From the NCBI RefSeq assembly GCF_010389155.1, contig NC_057763.1, positions 42,328,645 to 42,392,644 on the forward strand: a stretch of 64,000 bases of DNA. Direction: 5' to 3'. The stretch is from Erigeron canadensis (taxonomy: Eukaryota; Streptophyta; Magnoliopsida; Asterales; Asteraceae). Each line of letters starts with the position of its first letter. Positions within the stretch are counted from its first letter, which is position 1. The notes under the pieces were generated by a model, which did no database searches, had not been told where the DNA came from, and saw only the letters and a list, made by a program, of their open reading frames with translations. Made by a program: the position numbers and the translations under genes. This document shows positions 34,208-46,130 of the stretch, piece after piece.

Positions 34208-35448
34208 TCAGTCCAATTCAGCAGCCGGCTTTCACCTCTATATAAGTTGAACTAACCCTTAAAACCCAAAAGATAGAGCAGATTCAGCAACCCTAGCCAC
34301 CCAACAACACCCCTAGGTCGATCTTGCAGATTTCCATAAGGTTTTGGAGCCTCTAACGCCTTCCGATCTTCATCCTCGGTTTAGATCTAGCTTTTTTATT
34401 TCTCTTATTTTGTTTGAACTATGTCTTTCATATTTTCAGACATTGTTATACCATTAATAATGCTAGGCTAACGGCTGAATACTTGTTTGGAATCGATGTG
34501 ATCATGTAGACGTTTACTATTTTATTGTGTTTGTTAGTTTACTGTTGGAGTGTGACTTTTACTGTTCATCGTAGATCCACGTTTATTAGTAGTTCATGTT
34601 GCTATTGGTTTTATATCTGAACATGTTGATTTAATTCTGATGATTGTCTATGGTCATACACTAGGATTAACATGCTAGGACAGAAAACAACTAGTCGGTC
34701 TTTAACTAGGAGTAAAAAGTGATTCACTTGTAACCGAGGGATCCAGAACCATAGTAACTAGGATGAATTGAACATGATGCTTAACAATACCAGACGCGAT
34801 CCTTTGACTTGGAAATGAGCACTGTGGTCACCGGAGGGAATTATATCTGGTCATGGCTTAAGAGCCGGGTAACTAAACGATGAACTAGTAACACAAACTT
34901 TAGGTCACTTAATGCTTAAACAATGAATCTAACGAGAATTTGTTTATAGAGTAATGTGAGTCTAGGAACAACACTAGTAACTTAGGCAAGGTGAATCTAA
35001 CGAGAATCCAAACCGTGATGAAGTTTCCAACAATCTAACAAACCAGTAGAATAAGTATTTGGTCGTACCATGAGATCTGAGATGTCCAAACAAGTATTTT
35101 AATTTAATTATTGTTATTTGCTTTTCTTTCTTATTTTTAGATTAAGCCTCTCACTACAAGCAGTGTGGCTTAGATTTACTTTCCAGTCGTTAATTAATTA
35201 AAATAGGAAATCGTGACAAACCTCCAACCATTAGAATTACACATAGGCTTAGATTAGGTAGTGCAACGCGTCCCTGCGAACGAACCTGTAGCTTATCACT
35301 AGACTATACTACATCAACCGGGGTTCGCTGCCCGTAAGTGTGGTTTGTTTAAGTTAGTTACTTGTACAACATTATAAATTTAAAGACCCGTAAAACAAAC
35401 GCACATCAGTGATCGGTGTTAAAAACATCATCGACTACCCTCTTGACC

Positions 35449-35694
35449 TTATTGATCTCCTTGTAGAAACGGAGAATAGTGTTCTTCGTGCTTCGAGACC
35501 TTGCGCCCTGGTGCTTGTATTGCCTCAACCTCTTGCTCGCATCGTCGTCTTTTCTCCTGTAGGTAACCCATGACCCCAGAAATTTCAGTTTGAAGGAGGG
35601 TGTCATCTTTGATTTCAGTCAGGATTCGTGTTTTCATCTCATCTTCGATCAGAAGAGGTTGGTGAACATTCTTTTTTGATGATGAATACGCCAT
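35449..35694 (-). CDS. Doubtful 81-residue frame, unknown
   Basis: Starts MAYSSSKKNVHQ and is hydrophilic, with a predicted helix (EKRRRCEQEVEAIQ). An overlapping frame at 35406-35606 on the same strand is also charged and ends KVKRVVDDVFNTDH, so the original frame may have shifted between the two. It lies in repeat-like DNA and I do not recognise it; it could be a decayed transposon-borne frame or chance. Confidence 0.2.
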   Translation of the reverse strand: MAYSSSKKNVHQPLLIEDEMKTRILTEIKDDTLLQTEISGVMGYLQEKRRRCEQEVEAIQAPGRKVSKHEEHYSPFLQGDQ

Positions 35695-36575
35695 TTAGTT
35701 AGAAAAAGTGTGTGAGTTTGTAGAAGAATGAAAATTAGAATGGTAATGAAAGTAAATTGTGCTATGGGTTGCTATGGGTTGGTATTTTTGGCCGTTTGAT
35801 GGAGTAAAAATGTAAATATTTTGAATTCGAACGTTTGAGGGACTGAAAGTATAAATATTTTGAGTTTTGAATGTTGAATGGACGTCTTTTAATTTATCTA
35901 TAAATAATGGTTTCTTCTCAAACATTTCTTATCAAAACACAAACTTTTATAAATCTGAAATGGCTTTTTTATCAAATGTCACTAACCGAAAACCACAAAG
36001 ACTGTCAATTAACTGCAGGACAGTATCATGGCTGATATCTTCGGCCACCAATTGTTTAAAGAGAAACTTGTTGCAGTTATGCAAAAATTAAATGCGAATA
36101 AGCGATGGTGTCGAGAACAAATCAATTATATACAAACATGATATTACATTGATCTTAAGTGTCATTAATAATATAAAATAAAAAACTCTTGTTAATAACA
36201 ATTCTATGGACTATATAAAATAGTTACACTATTCGCATTGAATCTTGTTAAAACAAGTTACTATTTTTAAAATACATTTCATGAACCTGTTGGATATTCT
36301 ATTTTTAAAATACCTTTCATGAACCCTTCAAATATTCTATTTTTAAAATACCTTTCATGAACCTATTGACTACTCAATATATTTTTAATGAAGTTATTTT
36401 ATAACATATACTCCTTAATTCTTGAAATAATGATATTACTATTTTACATGAGTAATCTACACTAAACCGTCGTCATCACACCGTTGTTATCACCATTATC
36501 GCTGCATTGCTCGGATATCCATCTGTTGTAAGTTAATGATATGTCCTAATAAGCATTTATTTGTATTAATAAGCA

Positions 36576-36813
36576 TTGCCATTAGGGTGGGTGATAATAT
36601 AGTGGTTAAGGAGATTTTCACTTTGTGGTTTCTTCCTGGGGTCATGGGTTCAAATCTTGCCACGTGTAAATGTGGTTAGGAGACCTTAGCAGTGTTATAC
36701 TCATCTACACATGGGATAGCTAACCCTTTAGGATATTGTCAAGATTTAAACTCGGCGTGGGCGCATCAAAAGTTGAGGGTGTTAGCTATTTATTCGCTCT
36801 GCCTTTTTTTAAA
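36576..36813 (+). repeat. tRNA-derived SINE, family 1 copy b
   Basis: Second copy of the SINE at 14199-14440, matching over its whole length: box A region TATAGTGGTTAAGGAG, CTTTGTGGTTTCTTCCT, box B GGGTTCAAATC, ATCTACACATGGGA, CTCGGCGTGGGCGCA and the CGCTCTGCC-T(n) end. Both copies end in a T run and not poly-A, as in Au-type plant SINEs. Confidence 0.8.
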
Positions 36814-37632
36814 AAAAATTTTAAAAAAAATTGTTAAATGAAAGACATCACTTAACATGCATAAAAAAAATTATACTTTTTTATATTAAAAGCTCACCCT
36901 AAACTTTTATGATACATATATATAATTATTTAATAAACCCTAATGAAATTCCTTGTGGTTTTGTTTAGTAAAATCTATTTACCAATAAACTAAAACAGGA
37001 TTGAGGTGTTTTTGACACGACACGTGACGTAATCCTTGATCAACATGTGTCCTTTTAATTTATTTATTAAATTAGCTTTTTTAATTGTATATAGATTCAA
37101 ATTTTTTTTATTAGACTTAGGATTAAAATTAAAGTCTAACTCTTGGCTTATAGATATAAAACTAATGATAACTTTATTTGATTGATCGTTTTCTTATTAA
37201 TAAAATTGTGTCTTTCACTTTCTCAATTGTTCAACTCTTATTACTTATATTACTTACAATAAGTTATTAACATGACTTCAAAAATTTGAATTTACGATCA
37301 GAATCACAAGGCTATTTGTCGTCATCAACTATGCTTACAAGTTTCGATTTTGATGTGATCGTAAAAATTTTAGGTAAATCCAAAACTTTAACTAAAGTTA
37401 TATTATATTTATCATTACCGTTTATTATAATTTAGCTTCAATCATCGATTTACTTTAACCAAAATTTATTTCATACCTACGGATCGAGGCATATTTGATT
37501 TGTTTATGACACAATCTATATAGTTACCGTACATCGTTCGGGTATTAGGACTAGTATATATATATATAAAAAAAAAATTAAAATTAAAAATTAGATATAA
37601 ATTATATTAATGGATCATTATGTATGAGGGTA

Positions 37633-37718
37633 TGACCCATCGATTGAGGCCCGACTTACGGAACATTGTCCCCCGACTTACACCGACCCACCCACCTACG
37701 GAATGAATAAATATCTCT
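37633..37718 (+). promoter_or_regulatory. Conserved LEA14-A promoter block
   Basis: Contains GAGGCCCGACTTACGGAACATT, broken here as GAGGCCCGAC and ACGGAACATTG, then a CCCCC run and a TATA-like AATAAATATCTC about 125 bp upstream of the ATG. The same order is found inverted in front of LEA14-C (46067-46130). Conservation between diverging duplicates suggests function, but recent duplication alone could also explain it. Confidence 0.55.
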
Positions 37719-37836
37719 CATGGCATCATTCATTAAAGTTGTTCAAAAGCATATTCTTGTGCGTGAAAAACAATCCTAGCTAGCTTTACTTATATCTATA
37801 CTTTTGTAAAACTGGTGTGCGTTGATATTGTTTGAA

Positions 37837-38076
37837 ATGGCGGGTTTGATAGATAAGGCTAAGCAATTCGTTTCGGATGCAGTGGCGAGTATGGAGAAGC
37901 CTGAGGCGACTGTCAAAGACGTGGATCTTAAAAGTGTATGCCTTAGCAACGTCACTTACAACGCTAAAGTCAACGTTACCAATCCGTACAGTGTTTCAAT
38001 TCCTATCTGTGAGATCCGTTACGTTCTCAAAAGCTTTGGCAGGTTTGTTTCTTCTACTTCTAATTATGTTTGAAAT

Positions 38077-38119
<43 letters not shown>

Positions 38120-41100
38120 GAACATATACTTATACTTATGTGTTTGATAGATCAGATGTCTTTCTCATTATAAGTCATAAGTTAGAGTTAGCAAATAAGT
38201 TTTTGATTTTCATTAAACCATTTTAATGAATGTGTAAGACATATTGTTTTCTTTAATCTTTATTTACAGAGCATCAAGTATATATATATATTATATATAT
38301 ATATATAAATGATAATCAACCTAACCCATATGTTTAAAAGTTAATTTAAAGCTTTAAGAATTTAATATGTGTATTTCATTAATTTTCTTTTTTAATCTTG
38401 CTCTCTAATTTTTTTACATGTCATCATCCTATAGTTAGATTATTAATAGGCATATAAATTATATTGATTTATCATTATCTAAATCGTTAGGGGATTCAAG
38501 TTTCAAGACATTGATTAATTACTGATATAAGATTACACGATGGATCGAAGGGTTGAGATATGAGATTCGGTTAAATCTTATCTAGTTTTGAAAATGATTG
38601 ATGTTGACAATGATATGATATTATCATCTATTTTATTTACAATAAGATATTCTTCAAAAAGTTTGTGCAAAGTAAACCTGACATCTACATATAATTTTAT
38701 AGGAAGCAAAAGCAACTGTTCAGGTTTTGAGCCCCAATACCTCGACGATATATTAGGGAGATTAAAATGTAGGCAGACCTTACTTTTACCTAAGTAGAGA
38801 GGGTGTTTTCAGTTTCTACCTAAAATGGTAGAAAAGGCCCTCCAACCTTTGCATGAGATGAGGATCGAACCCATGACCTTTGTCTCCAGAGACAAGGGTG
38901 TTTACCACTGATCGAACCATACTGCTTATCTACGTAATTTTATAGGGGTAACATACATACATGCTTCTCCTATATTAAACATTAAATTATGTGATTGAAA
39001 TCAATGTTTAAATTTTTAAAAGATGGTAAAGAGTAAACATTAAATTATGTGATTGAAATCAATGTTTAAATTTTTAAAAGATGGTAAAGAGTAAGCATCT
39101 ATGATACATGTGACTGGAAGCGTATTCATTTTCCCTAATTTTATTTGAGATCTCGCTAGTCATGACAAATCTTTCGCTTTTTAAAAATTCCAATTACTTT
39201 TTTTTTTTTTTATTTTATAAATAAGGTTGGAAAATCGGCCGTAGGATATTTTCCTAACGCGTGAGTGCGTGACACCACAACAATCTGATCTTTGAACTTT
39301 TCCTTTTTATCACCCAAACTACATGAATATTTTGACCATCACCTACCATTTGTACTGCTTTACAAATCATCACTTCATTTCCGCATTAAACATTTTTACC
39401 TACACCCATTCACATTGAAACTTCAGCTTCTTTTTGATTGAAACTAGTAAAATTTGACCCCGCGTTGCGGGGTCCGAAAAAGATTTTAAAACTTTCGTAC
39501 AAAAGGTAAAAAAATTAAGTTATACAACAAAAAGTAAAAAGGTTAAAAGTTTCGTGACAGGAATGAAAAAAACTTGACGAAAGGTAAAAAAATAAAAGTT
39601 ATTTGGTGAAAAGTAAATAACGAAACTTTCGTGGCAAAATTAGAAAAATAAAAGTATAAAAAGTAAAATAAAACAAAATTTTCGTGCGAAAAGTAAAGAA
39701 AGCGAAAGTGACGTGGCTAAAGTAAAAAGGCAGAAACTTTAGTAAATTTATGTGGTAAGAAGTAAAAAGAATGAAACTTTCTTGGCAAAAGTTAGAAAAG
39801 GTAAAGTTAAAAAACTAAATAGAACAAAATTTTCGTGGCAAAAGTAAAAAAAATAAAGGTTTGTGACAAAAAAGTAAAAAGGTTAAAAGTTTCGTGTAGT
39901 TGACAAAAGTTAAAGAAACAAAAGTTATGTGGTGAAAAGTAAGATAATGAAATTTGCGTGACAAAAGTTAGAAAAATAAAAGTATAAAGTGTAAATGAAA
40001 CGAAACTTTCGCGCTAAAAGTAAACGAAACAAAAGCGATGAGGCAAAAAATAAAAGTTCTTGCGGAAACTTTAGTAAATTTATGTGGTAAAAAGTAAAGA
40101 TAATGAAACTTTCGTGGCAAAAGTTAGAAATATGAAAGTTTAAAACTAAATAAAACAAAACTTTTGTACAAAAAGTTAAAAAATTAAAGTTATATGACAA
40201 AAAGTAAAAAACGAATTTAAAAAAAAAAATAAGGAAGCAGGCTGGCAGACTGCTGCGCAGCTACCTGCCAGCCTGATTCACTGTTCATCCATGTTACTGT
40301 TTATTATGCCTTCTCCAATAATAAAGGTATATAATACAATTATAAAAAAGTAGGAAAATGATAGGTACTACAACATTGGGAAAAATAATCTACTTTGCCC
40401 CTGAAATTTATAAAATATACATATTAAGTCCTCGGTATGTGAGAGTATAATACCTATGTTAGGTACTATACACATTACTTATGCTTTCCCCTTAAAAAAA
40501 TTGGAGAAATTTATAAAAAAAAACTAAGAACCAGATTAAAAAAAATAAAAACCTTTTAACTGAAAAGTGAAAATTTGATGTGAACCCGTTCATTTTGAAA
40601 CGTTATGCCAGCTTTTAAGGTGGAACTCTAATGGTTTCATTCCAGAAATGACACCAAAGAGGCCGTTTGGGATGGTCTTAGGGGCAATACTTTATATATT
40701 GAAGAGAAAAATAATAATACTTTTGGTGACATATAACCATTGTTATCTCATATTCTCAACTTTAATGATCTTAAAGTTAAAGAGATTGAAATTAGTCGAT
40801 AGGTCATCTTTTAATCTAGTTTCAATAGAAATGAGACAATAATTATGTATCGTTGTTCTAACCATTCACGCGGTCATGAGTATTGTAAAAAGGGATTTTA
40901 TAATGGTACCATGAAAGTTTATTGATATACCACATATATGCATTATGTATTTGTACTAACTTTATCAAACTAAATGATACCAACATCAAGTTATCAACTC
41001 TCATTGTAAAACCAACTATAAGATACACTTTTCGATTGAGTTTTATGTTTAGAAATGTGTTTCGAGTATCTATCAAACGAGGCCAAATTTTTACGTTTTT

Positions 41101-41430
41101 AGTTGTATTTCTAATACTTTAGTATATGTTGAGGCTCTATGCTTATTGACTAATGTTCTGTTAATTTGCGTTAGTGTGATTGCAACCGGCACAGTCCCTG
41201 ATCCTGGGTCACTAAAAGGAGACGGTGATACCTTACTAGATGTCGAGATCAAGGTTCCACACAGCGTGTTGGTAAGCTTGGTGAAGGACATTGCTAGAGA
41301 TTGGGACATCGATTACGACCTTCAGGTCAACCTTGTTGTTGATCTCCCACTCCTTGGCGAGTTTACTATTCCAGTTAATAACAAGGGTGAGGTCAAGCTC
41401 CCTTCACTTAGTGACTATTTCACTAAATAG
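37837..41430 (+). CDS. LEA14: LEA14-type LEA_2 protein, copy A
   Basis: Small cytosolic protein of the atypical, folded LEA_2 (WHy) family, linked to dehydration and other stresses. Two exons, 37837-38042 and 41175-41430, join AG|T in frame to 153 residues, the usual size. The N terminus MAGLIDKAKQFVSDAVASME, the NVTYNAKVNVTNPYSVSIPI strand region, the VPDPGSLKG turn, DWDIDYDLQV and the closing GEVKLPSLSDYFTK are family marks. The start is the ATG 15 bases inside an upstream open stretch that lacks an ATG. The intron is 3.1 kb, against 144 bp in copy C, because of inserted repeats: a Helitron, a SINE, a tandem duplication and a T33 tract. Residue 69-70 at the splice is SFGS where the other copies read NGS or SGS. 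Confidence 0.92.
38078..38110 (+). repeat. T33 homopolymer in LEA14-A intron
   Basis: A run of about 33 T directly after the first exon of LEA14-A, followed by GTGTGTGTG. Length may be unreliable in assembly. Confidence 0.9.
38718..38932 (-). repeat. tRNA-derived SINE in LEA14-A intron
   Basis: On the - strand: box A-like GGTTCGATCAGTGGTAA, box B GGGTTCGATCC, then GTCTGCCTACATTTTAATCT and GAGGTATTGGGGC at the 3' side. The 3' block corresponds to those at 44590-44735 and 13852-13952, making this the most complete copy of this SINE type here. Confidence 0.6.
38976..39091 (+). repeat. 58-bp perfect tandem duplication
   Basis: Two identical 58-bp units (38976-39033 and 39034-39091), each starting TAAACATTAAATTATGTGAT. 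The identity suggests a very recent slippage or repair event in the LEA14-A intron. Confidence 0.9.
39444..40363 (-). mobile_element. Non-autonomous Helitron in LEA14-A intron
   Basis: On the - strand the element ends in a perfect 8-bp-stem hairpin (GACCCCGCAACGCGGGGTC, 39456-39474), 8 bases of AAATTTTA and CTAG (39444-39447), flanked by T: a textbook Helitron 3' end with A|T insertion. The opposite end near 40363 (A|TC ATTTTCC) is a guess. The body is a purine-rich repeat with motifs such as AACTTTCGTGGCAAAAGT and two units about 332 bp apart. No coding capacity. Its 5' region aligns with the element ending at 31097. Confidence 0.75.
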
Positions 41431-42479
41431 GTGTGCGTAGTGGAATTAAAAGTAAGATCGATGATCTGATTGATCACATATATACATGATTAAAAGTACT
41501 TCACAATACTTGATTTTGATGGGATAATATGTACTAATACAATTCCTGTATTTCTTGTCACACATCTATTTTTTCCATACTTAATTTTTCCCCTCTTGCT
41601 TTGTTATAGTCTCATATGTGTACCAAACTGGCCAGGAGTTAAGTTTCCTGACCAGAGGTTCTAGATCAAATCATGTTTTAGGTAAATATCATGAGGGTGG
41701 CCAAGGATATGGCTAGAACCGGCCACTGAGAAAACAAAACCTGGTTAGACGGTTGTATCTATGTGAAAAATTAACTACTCTATCTACAGATAACCCGAAC
41801 AAGATAACTCTCCTCCCCTTACCCGTTTATGTCTCGAATTTGATTAGTTTATATTATTATGCGTTGATAGTTTTTATATATGTGACGTCAACATATATAG
41901 AATCCAATTCAAAAATCTACCAATGATCTGGGGTGTCTAGATGCGTGTTTTAAAGCGACTAATGCAAGCTTGTGAACCGATAATGTTAATAATCAAATTT
42001 TGTGTTTAGTCTTTCGAACTCTCCTTAACTTTTTTACTTACTAACGGATTCTATAGCTCGTGAGCCGAGCTGCAAGTTTGGTTTACAGATAATTATTGGA
42101 ATGATGAATTGTAATTTAAAAGAATGAAACTTGATGGAGTGTTTTTATATTTTTGAAGATTCAAATGACAAACTAATAAAATTCCTTACTCCATCCAATT
42201 TCATTTCATCCTCTCAAAATAAACTTTTTGAATGACACCATGACGGCCAATTTCACTTAGGTGGGTTGGGTCATGAGGTTTTGCTTTAGAGTCGTCCTTA
42301 AGTGGAAGTTTGGGATTGAACTTTCAGGTGTGCATTACGGTGAATTACCGATATGAAAACTAATTAATAGTATTTGTTTATAAAAAAAATAAAAAAAAAT
42401 GATTAAACTATGGATGTAACTTACAATTTACAAACATATTTGAATATATACATGATAAATACTCTATTCAAGCTAGCTA
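41431..42479. other. Spacer between LEA14-A and LEA14-B
   Basis: Convergent 3' flanks. About 41600-41960 has an inverted counterpart at about 44800-45170 downstream of LEA14-C (shared blocks around AACCCGAACAAGATAA and TGACGTCAACATATATA), so the duplication covers more than the genes. No other gene seen. Confidence 0.55.
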
Positions 42480-43900
42480 TCAGGTAAACAAATCAATGAG
42501 TGATGGGAGCTTAATCACACCTATGTGAGTTATGGGTATGCCGATGTTACCAATTAGGGGGATTTCAACAACCAAGTTTAGCTGAAGTTCGTAATCAATG
42601 TCCCAATCAACGGCAATGTCCTCCACCAAGCCTATCAATGCGCTATAAGGCACCTTGATCTCAACATCTAGTAAAGTGTCACCGTTTCCCTTAATTGATC
42701 CCGGGTCAAGGATTTTACCTGATGCAATCACACTATCTCGAAAACAATAAACCATGAATCAGTCAAAAGATAATATATATATGTTTGGATAACTTTTATA
42801 TGTTTGCCTTTTTTTTCTTGAAAGGTTTTATTTGTTAGATTTTTTTTTTAAAAAAAGTGTAATATGTTTGCTAAGATGTTTGTTTTATTGTACTTCTAAA
42901 TAAACATATAAAAATCAGTCACTCCACCATGTTGGTATGTTGGCAGGGTGATGGATCAATGACTCAAAGTGGTATTGGCCCTAGTGACTTTCTTTAACTG
43001 GAAATTATGTGGTATTGTAAAGTATTTGGGCCGATAAACATAACGAGTCCCTAACTCCCTCCCTCCCTGATACTGCCATTGTGGAATTAATGTGTTTACG
43101 GCCCGTCTGGCCGATTTGTTTCATGGGCCATGGCCCATGGCATGGTGCCATGGTGCATAAAATTAAATAATGATTGTCAACACGCAACAAAATATATGTA
43201 TAAACCTCCTATTTGGACCAAACCAAATTTCTCGAAAGGAATATGGTACGACTTTAGAGATCCCACTTCCTAAGTAATAATCTTAGGTTAGGTAGAGAGG
43301 TCAACTACATATTACACAAATTGATAATTTTGGAAATCCAAAAATCTAGATATATAATCCATATATTGTCAAAGTTAGCATCCCCCATTCAACCTATGAA
43401 AAAATCAAATGCTGACGTTTTATCTGCAATATTAAAACAATATGTATAACGTAGATTAACGTAAACATATGAACTTCCTCAGAATTAGCAGAAAAATCAA
43501 ATGTACATTGATTCAAAATCCTATTTAGCCACGTTGACGAATCATTGAATGTACGTAAAACTTTTAATTTAGTCGACTTCAATATATAGCTACATATGCA
43601 TATATATGCGCATTCAGATCGAGTGAAACTAAGATAAACCAATTAATCAAAGTAAGACAGTTAAAATGATAGATAGAAAGCAGTGCGAATTAACCTGCCC
43701 GAACTTTTAAGTACATAAGTGGATTCCCCGATTGGAACAGGCGTGATGTAAGGATTTGAAACGTTGACTTTCGCGGTGTAGGAGACGGAATCAAGGTTGA
43801 TACCTTTCAGATTGACATTTATCACAGTGGCCTTAGGCTTCTCCATGTTGGCCACCGTATCTGAAACAAATTGTTCCACCTTGTCGATCAAACCGGCCAT
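42480..43900 (-). CDS. LEA14: LEA14-type LEA_2 protein, copy B (diverged)
   Basis: Two exons, 43695-43900 and 42480-42732, join AG|T in frame to 152 residues; intron 962 bp. It keeps the family plan (MAGLIDKVEQFVSDTVANME, KVNVSNPYITPVPIGES, LDPGSIKGNGDTLLDVEIKV, DWDIDYELQLNLVVEIPLIG) but is clearly more distant from A and C than they are from each other, with a KLPSLIDLFT end. It is therefore the older branch of the cluster. Exon sizes are the same as in the other copies. Its upstream DNA does not show the promoter block shared by A and C, so its expression may differ. Confidence 0.9.
43122..43139. repeat. 18-bp perfect palindrome in LEA14-B intron
   Basis: CATGGGCCATGGCCCATG equals its own reverse complement, and a second CATGG-rich palindromic run follows to about 43157. 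It may form a hairpin or cruciform; no known element is implied. Confidence 0.8.
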
Positions 43901-45309
43901 ATCGATATATCAATATACGATTTTAGAAAGCACAAAGGTTGATTTGTAGGTGAAAATGTATGTATCGGGTATAGTTTCACGAATATTTCATAAGATTTAC
44001 TCGTAAAATTTATAGTGGGCGGAAAGTGTTGTTTTGTTTACTTTATTAATAACTATTCCATTGGTACACAAAAATATACTCTTTATTTTTTATGGGGTCT
44101 ATAGTTTTATTATTAAACAAAGTTTATAAAAGGAGGTATTAGAAATAACCGGGAAACCTCACCCACTCCGAAAAGTAATTTATGAGTCTGAATTAATAAT
44201 CCAAAGGTCCAAGAAGACGTTCCCTTTCTTGAAATAAGCCATCATTCGAGATTTCAGCCATATCAAGAAGCAAATGTATGGACATTCACTCATTCAGGGC
44301 TAGTTTTGGCTTCCATTGAGCAAAATAATTAACTTGTGATGTGAGTAAATAATTGAATTCAGTATTTTTAAGGTAAAAATTGACATTAATATGGGAAGAA
44401 ATTATTTTACGAATTAATTAGCGATGCAGTTTATTTCCCGTTTGCTAAAAATACTCCAAAATTTGTATGTGGGATGGAAATCAATAATAGTTCAAATCCA
44501 AAAAAAAGTTATGGGTTTCTTGATGGAAATCAATAATAGTTCAAATAAAAAAAAAAGGATTTGTTTTATTTTACCAATTAACTTGTAATAGTTGCGGTTT
44601 CTTGATGGTGGTTTAGGTACATGTTTTGTTTAAAGTTATGGGTTCTATCCTCATCCCTTGCAAGGCCTACATCTTAACCTCCCCCATACACCGTTGAGGT
44701 ATTGGGACCCAAAACCCGTGGAAAACGTCATTGGGCGTTACTTACTTACTTTTTTTTTTTAAAGTTACAATAGTTGCTTTAAAAAACACGTCCAAACACT
44801 CTAGACCCCTAGTAGATTTTGGAATTTGGATATTGTGTATGTTGACGTTATATATATAAATCATCAATGCATAACCAAACACCATAAGCTAATCATATAC
44901 GAGACATATAAAAGCTTATGGAGGAGAATTATCTTGTTTGGGTTATCCATAGTTATATAGCAAGCCATTTTTTTTACTCGGATGTAACAGCCTAACTAGT
45001 TCTACTTTTGTTTTCCCCGTGGCTGGTTCAAGCCATTATCAAGGCTGCCCCAAAAAAAGAAATATTGTTTAAGACATGATGTAAACCTGAAAACGCTTTA
45101 TCACTAGACTAGTTGGTGATGCTTGAATTCTATTCTAGACATATATATATGAAAGAGAATAAGGACAAAACAAGAGGGAAAATTAAATATAGGACAAATA
45201 CATAGTACATATTATCCCTTCAAAATCAAGTATTATGAAGTACTTGAAAGGTGTATATACATACATGATACATGTGATCGATCAATCGGATCACTACTCG
45301 ATCTTATTT
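43901..45309. other. Spacer between LEA14-B and LEA14-C
   Basis: Contains the LEA14-B promoter side, a SINE at about 44590-44735 and, from about 44800, DNA homologous in inverted orientation to the region downstream of LEA14-A. A block with AATCAATAATAGTTCAAAT occurs twice near 44479 and 44529. No gene. Confidence 0.5.
44590..44735 (+). repeat. SINE-like repeat
   Basis: Box B-like GGGTTCTATCC, then GCAAGGCCTACATCTTAACC, CCCCCATAC and GGTATTGGGACCCA; the same order as the SINE in the LEA14-A intron (read inverted). The box A part is poorly kept. Confidence 0.5.
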
Positions 45310-45912
45310 TCATTTCCAATAGTCGCTAAGTGAAGGGAGCTTGACCTCACCCTTGTTATTAATTGGGATGGTAAACTCGCCAATGAGTGGGAGATCAACA
45401 ACAAGGTCGACTTGAAGGTCGTAATCGATGTCCCAATCTCTAGTAATATCCTTCACTAAGCTTACCAAGACACTGTGTGGAACCTTCATCTCGACATCTA
45501 GCAAGGTATCATCGTTCCCTTTTAGTGAACCAGGGTCAGGGAGTGTGCCGGTTGCAATCTCGCTAATAATACAAATTAATGTTAGTCGATCATTATTAAG
45601 CATAGAGAGCCTCCACATATGACTTATGAGGCATACATGTCAAAAACATTTCAAACATAAGAAATAATATGTGATGGCAAATTAAATAGATAACAAATTA
45701 ACAAACCTGCCGTTGCTTTTGAGAATGTAACGGATCTCACAGATAGGAATAGAAACACCACAAGGATTTGTAACGATGATCTTAGCGTTGTATGTGACGT
45801 GGCCAAGGCTTACACCTTTAAGATCCACGTCTTTCACACTCGCCTCAGGCTTCTCCATACCCGTCACTGCACCCGAAACCATGTGTTTAGCCTTGTCAAT
45901 TAAACTCGACAT
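45310..45912 (-). CDS. LEA14: LEA14-type LEA_2 protein, copy C
   Basis: Two exons, 45707-45912 and 45310-45562, join AG|C in frame to 152 residues; intron 144 bp. It is the close inverted partner of copy A: same exon 1 length, nearly the same second exon from GTLPDPGSLKG through VPHSVLVSLVKDI and DWDIDYDLQVDLVVDLPLIG to GEVKLPSLSDY. Differences include a start MSSLIDKAKHMVSGAVTGME and an end DYWK instead of DYFTK. I start at the ATG at 45912; an upstream in-frame ATG at 45936 has no support in the other copies. The short intron is probably the ancestral state. Upstream it shares the promoter block of copy A. Confidence 0.92.
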
Positions 45913-46066
45913 GTCGATTATGACTTTTGGTATCAATATATATATATGAATGATATGATGATTGTCAACACCAGTTTTACAAAAGTTTAAGGCTAGAGAT
46001 AGCTAGGATTGTTTTGCACTTGGAAGATCGAAATATGGTTTTGTACAAATCTAGTGAATGATAGCA

Positions 46067-46130
46067 TGAGATATTTATAGGTGCGAGTGGGGGGGCAATG
46101 TTCCGTGGGTCGGGCCTCCATTGATGGGTC
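46067..46130 (-). promoter_or_regulatory. Conserved LEA14-C promoter block
   Basis: Read on the - strand: GAGGCCCGACCCACGGAACA, TTGCCCCCCC, then TATAAATATCTCATG at about 46067-46080, roughly 160 bp upstream of the ATG. Counterpart of the block in front of LEA14-A. TATAAATA is a good TATA box, better than the AATAAATA of copy A. Confidence 0.6.

Larger units (their letters stand above)
29232..37836. other. 8.6-kb repeat-rich spacer
   Basis: No convincing gene lies between PIAL-B and LEA14-A. In order it holds the PIAL-B promoter side (a CA/TA-rich stretch near 29276-29340), a Helitron-like element ending at 31097, an LTR-like tract from about 32081, a GC-rich palindrome array at 33800-33994 and a related pair at 34165-34207, long AT-rich repeat-like DNA at 34.2-35.4 kb, a doubtful 81-codon frame at 35449-35694, and a SINE at 36576-36813. 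The last ~200 bp is the LEA14-A promoter. Confidence 0.5.

Noticed and set aside
35695..35925. 76-codon - strand frame MFEKKPLFIDK...
   Set aside because: Low-complexity, Phe/Ser/Asn-rich and in repeat-like DNA; no splice or family support.
38279..38308. TATATATA runs in the LEA14-A intron as a promoter
   Set aside because: Simple AT microsatellite inside an intron with no downstream start.
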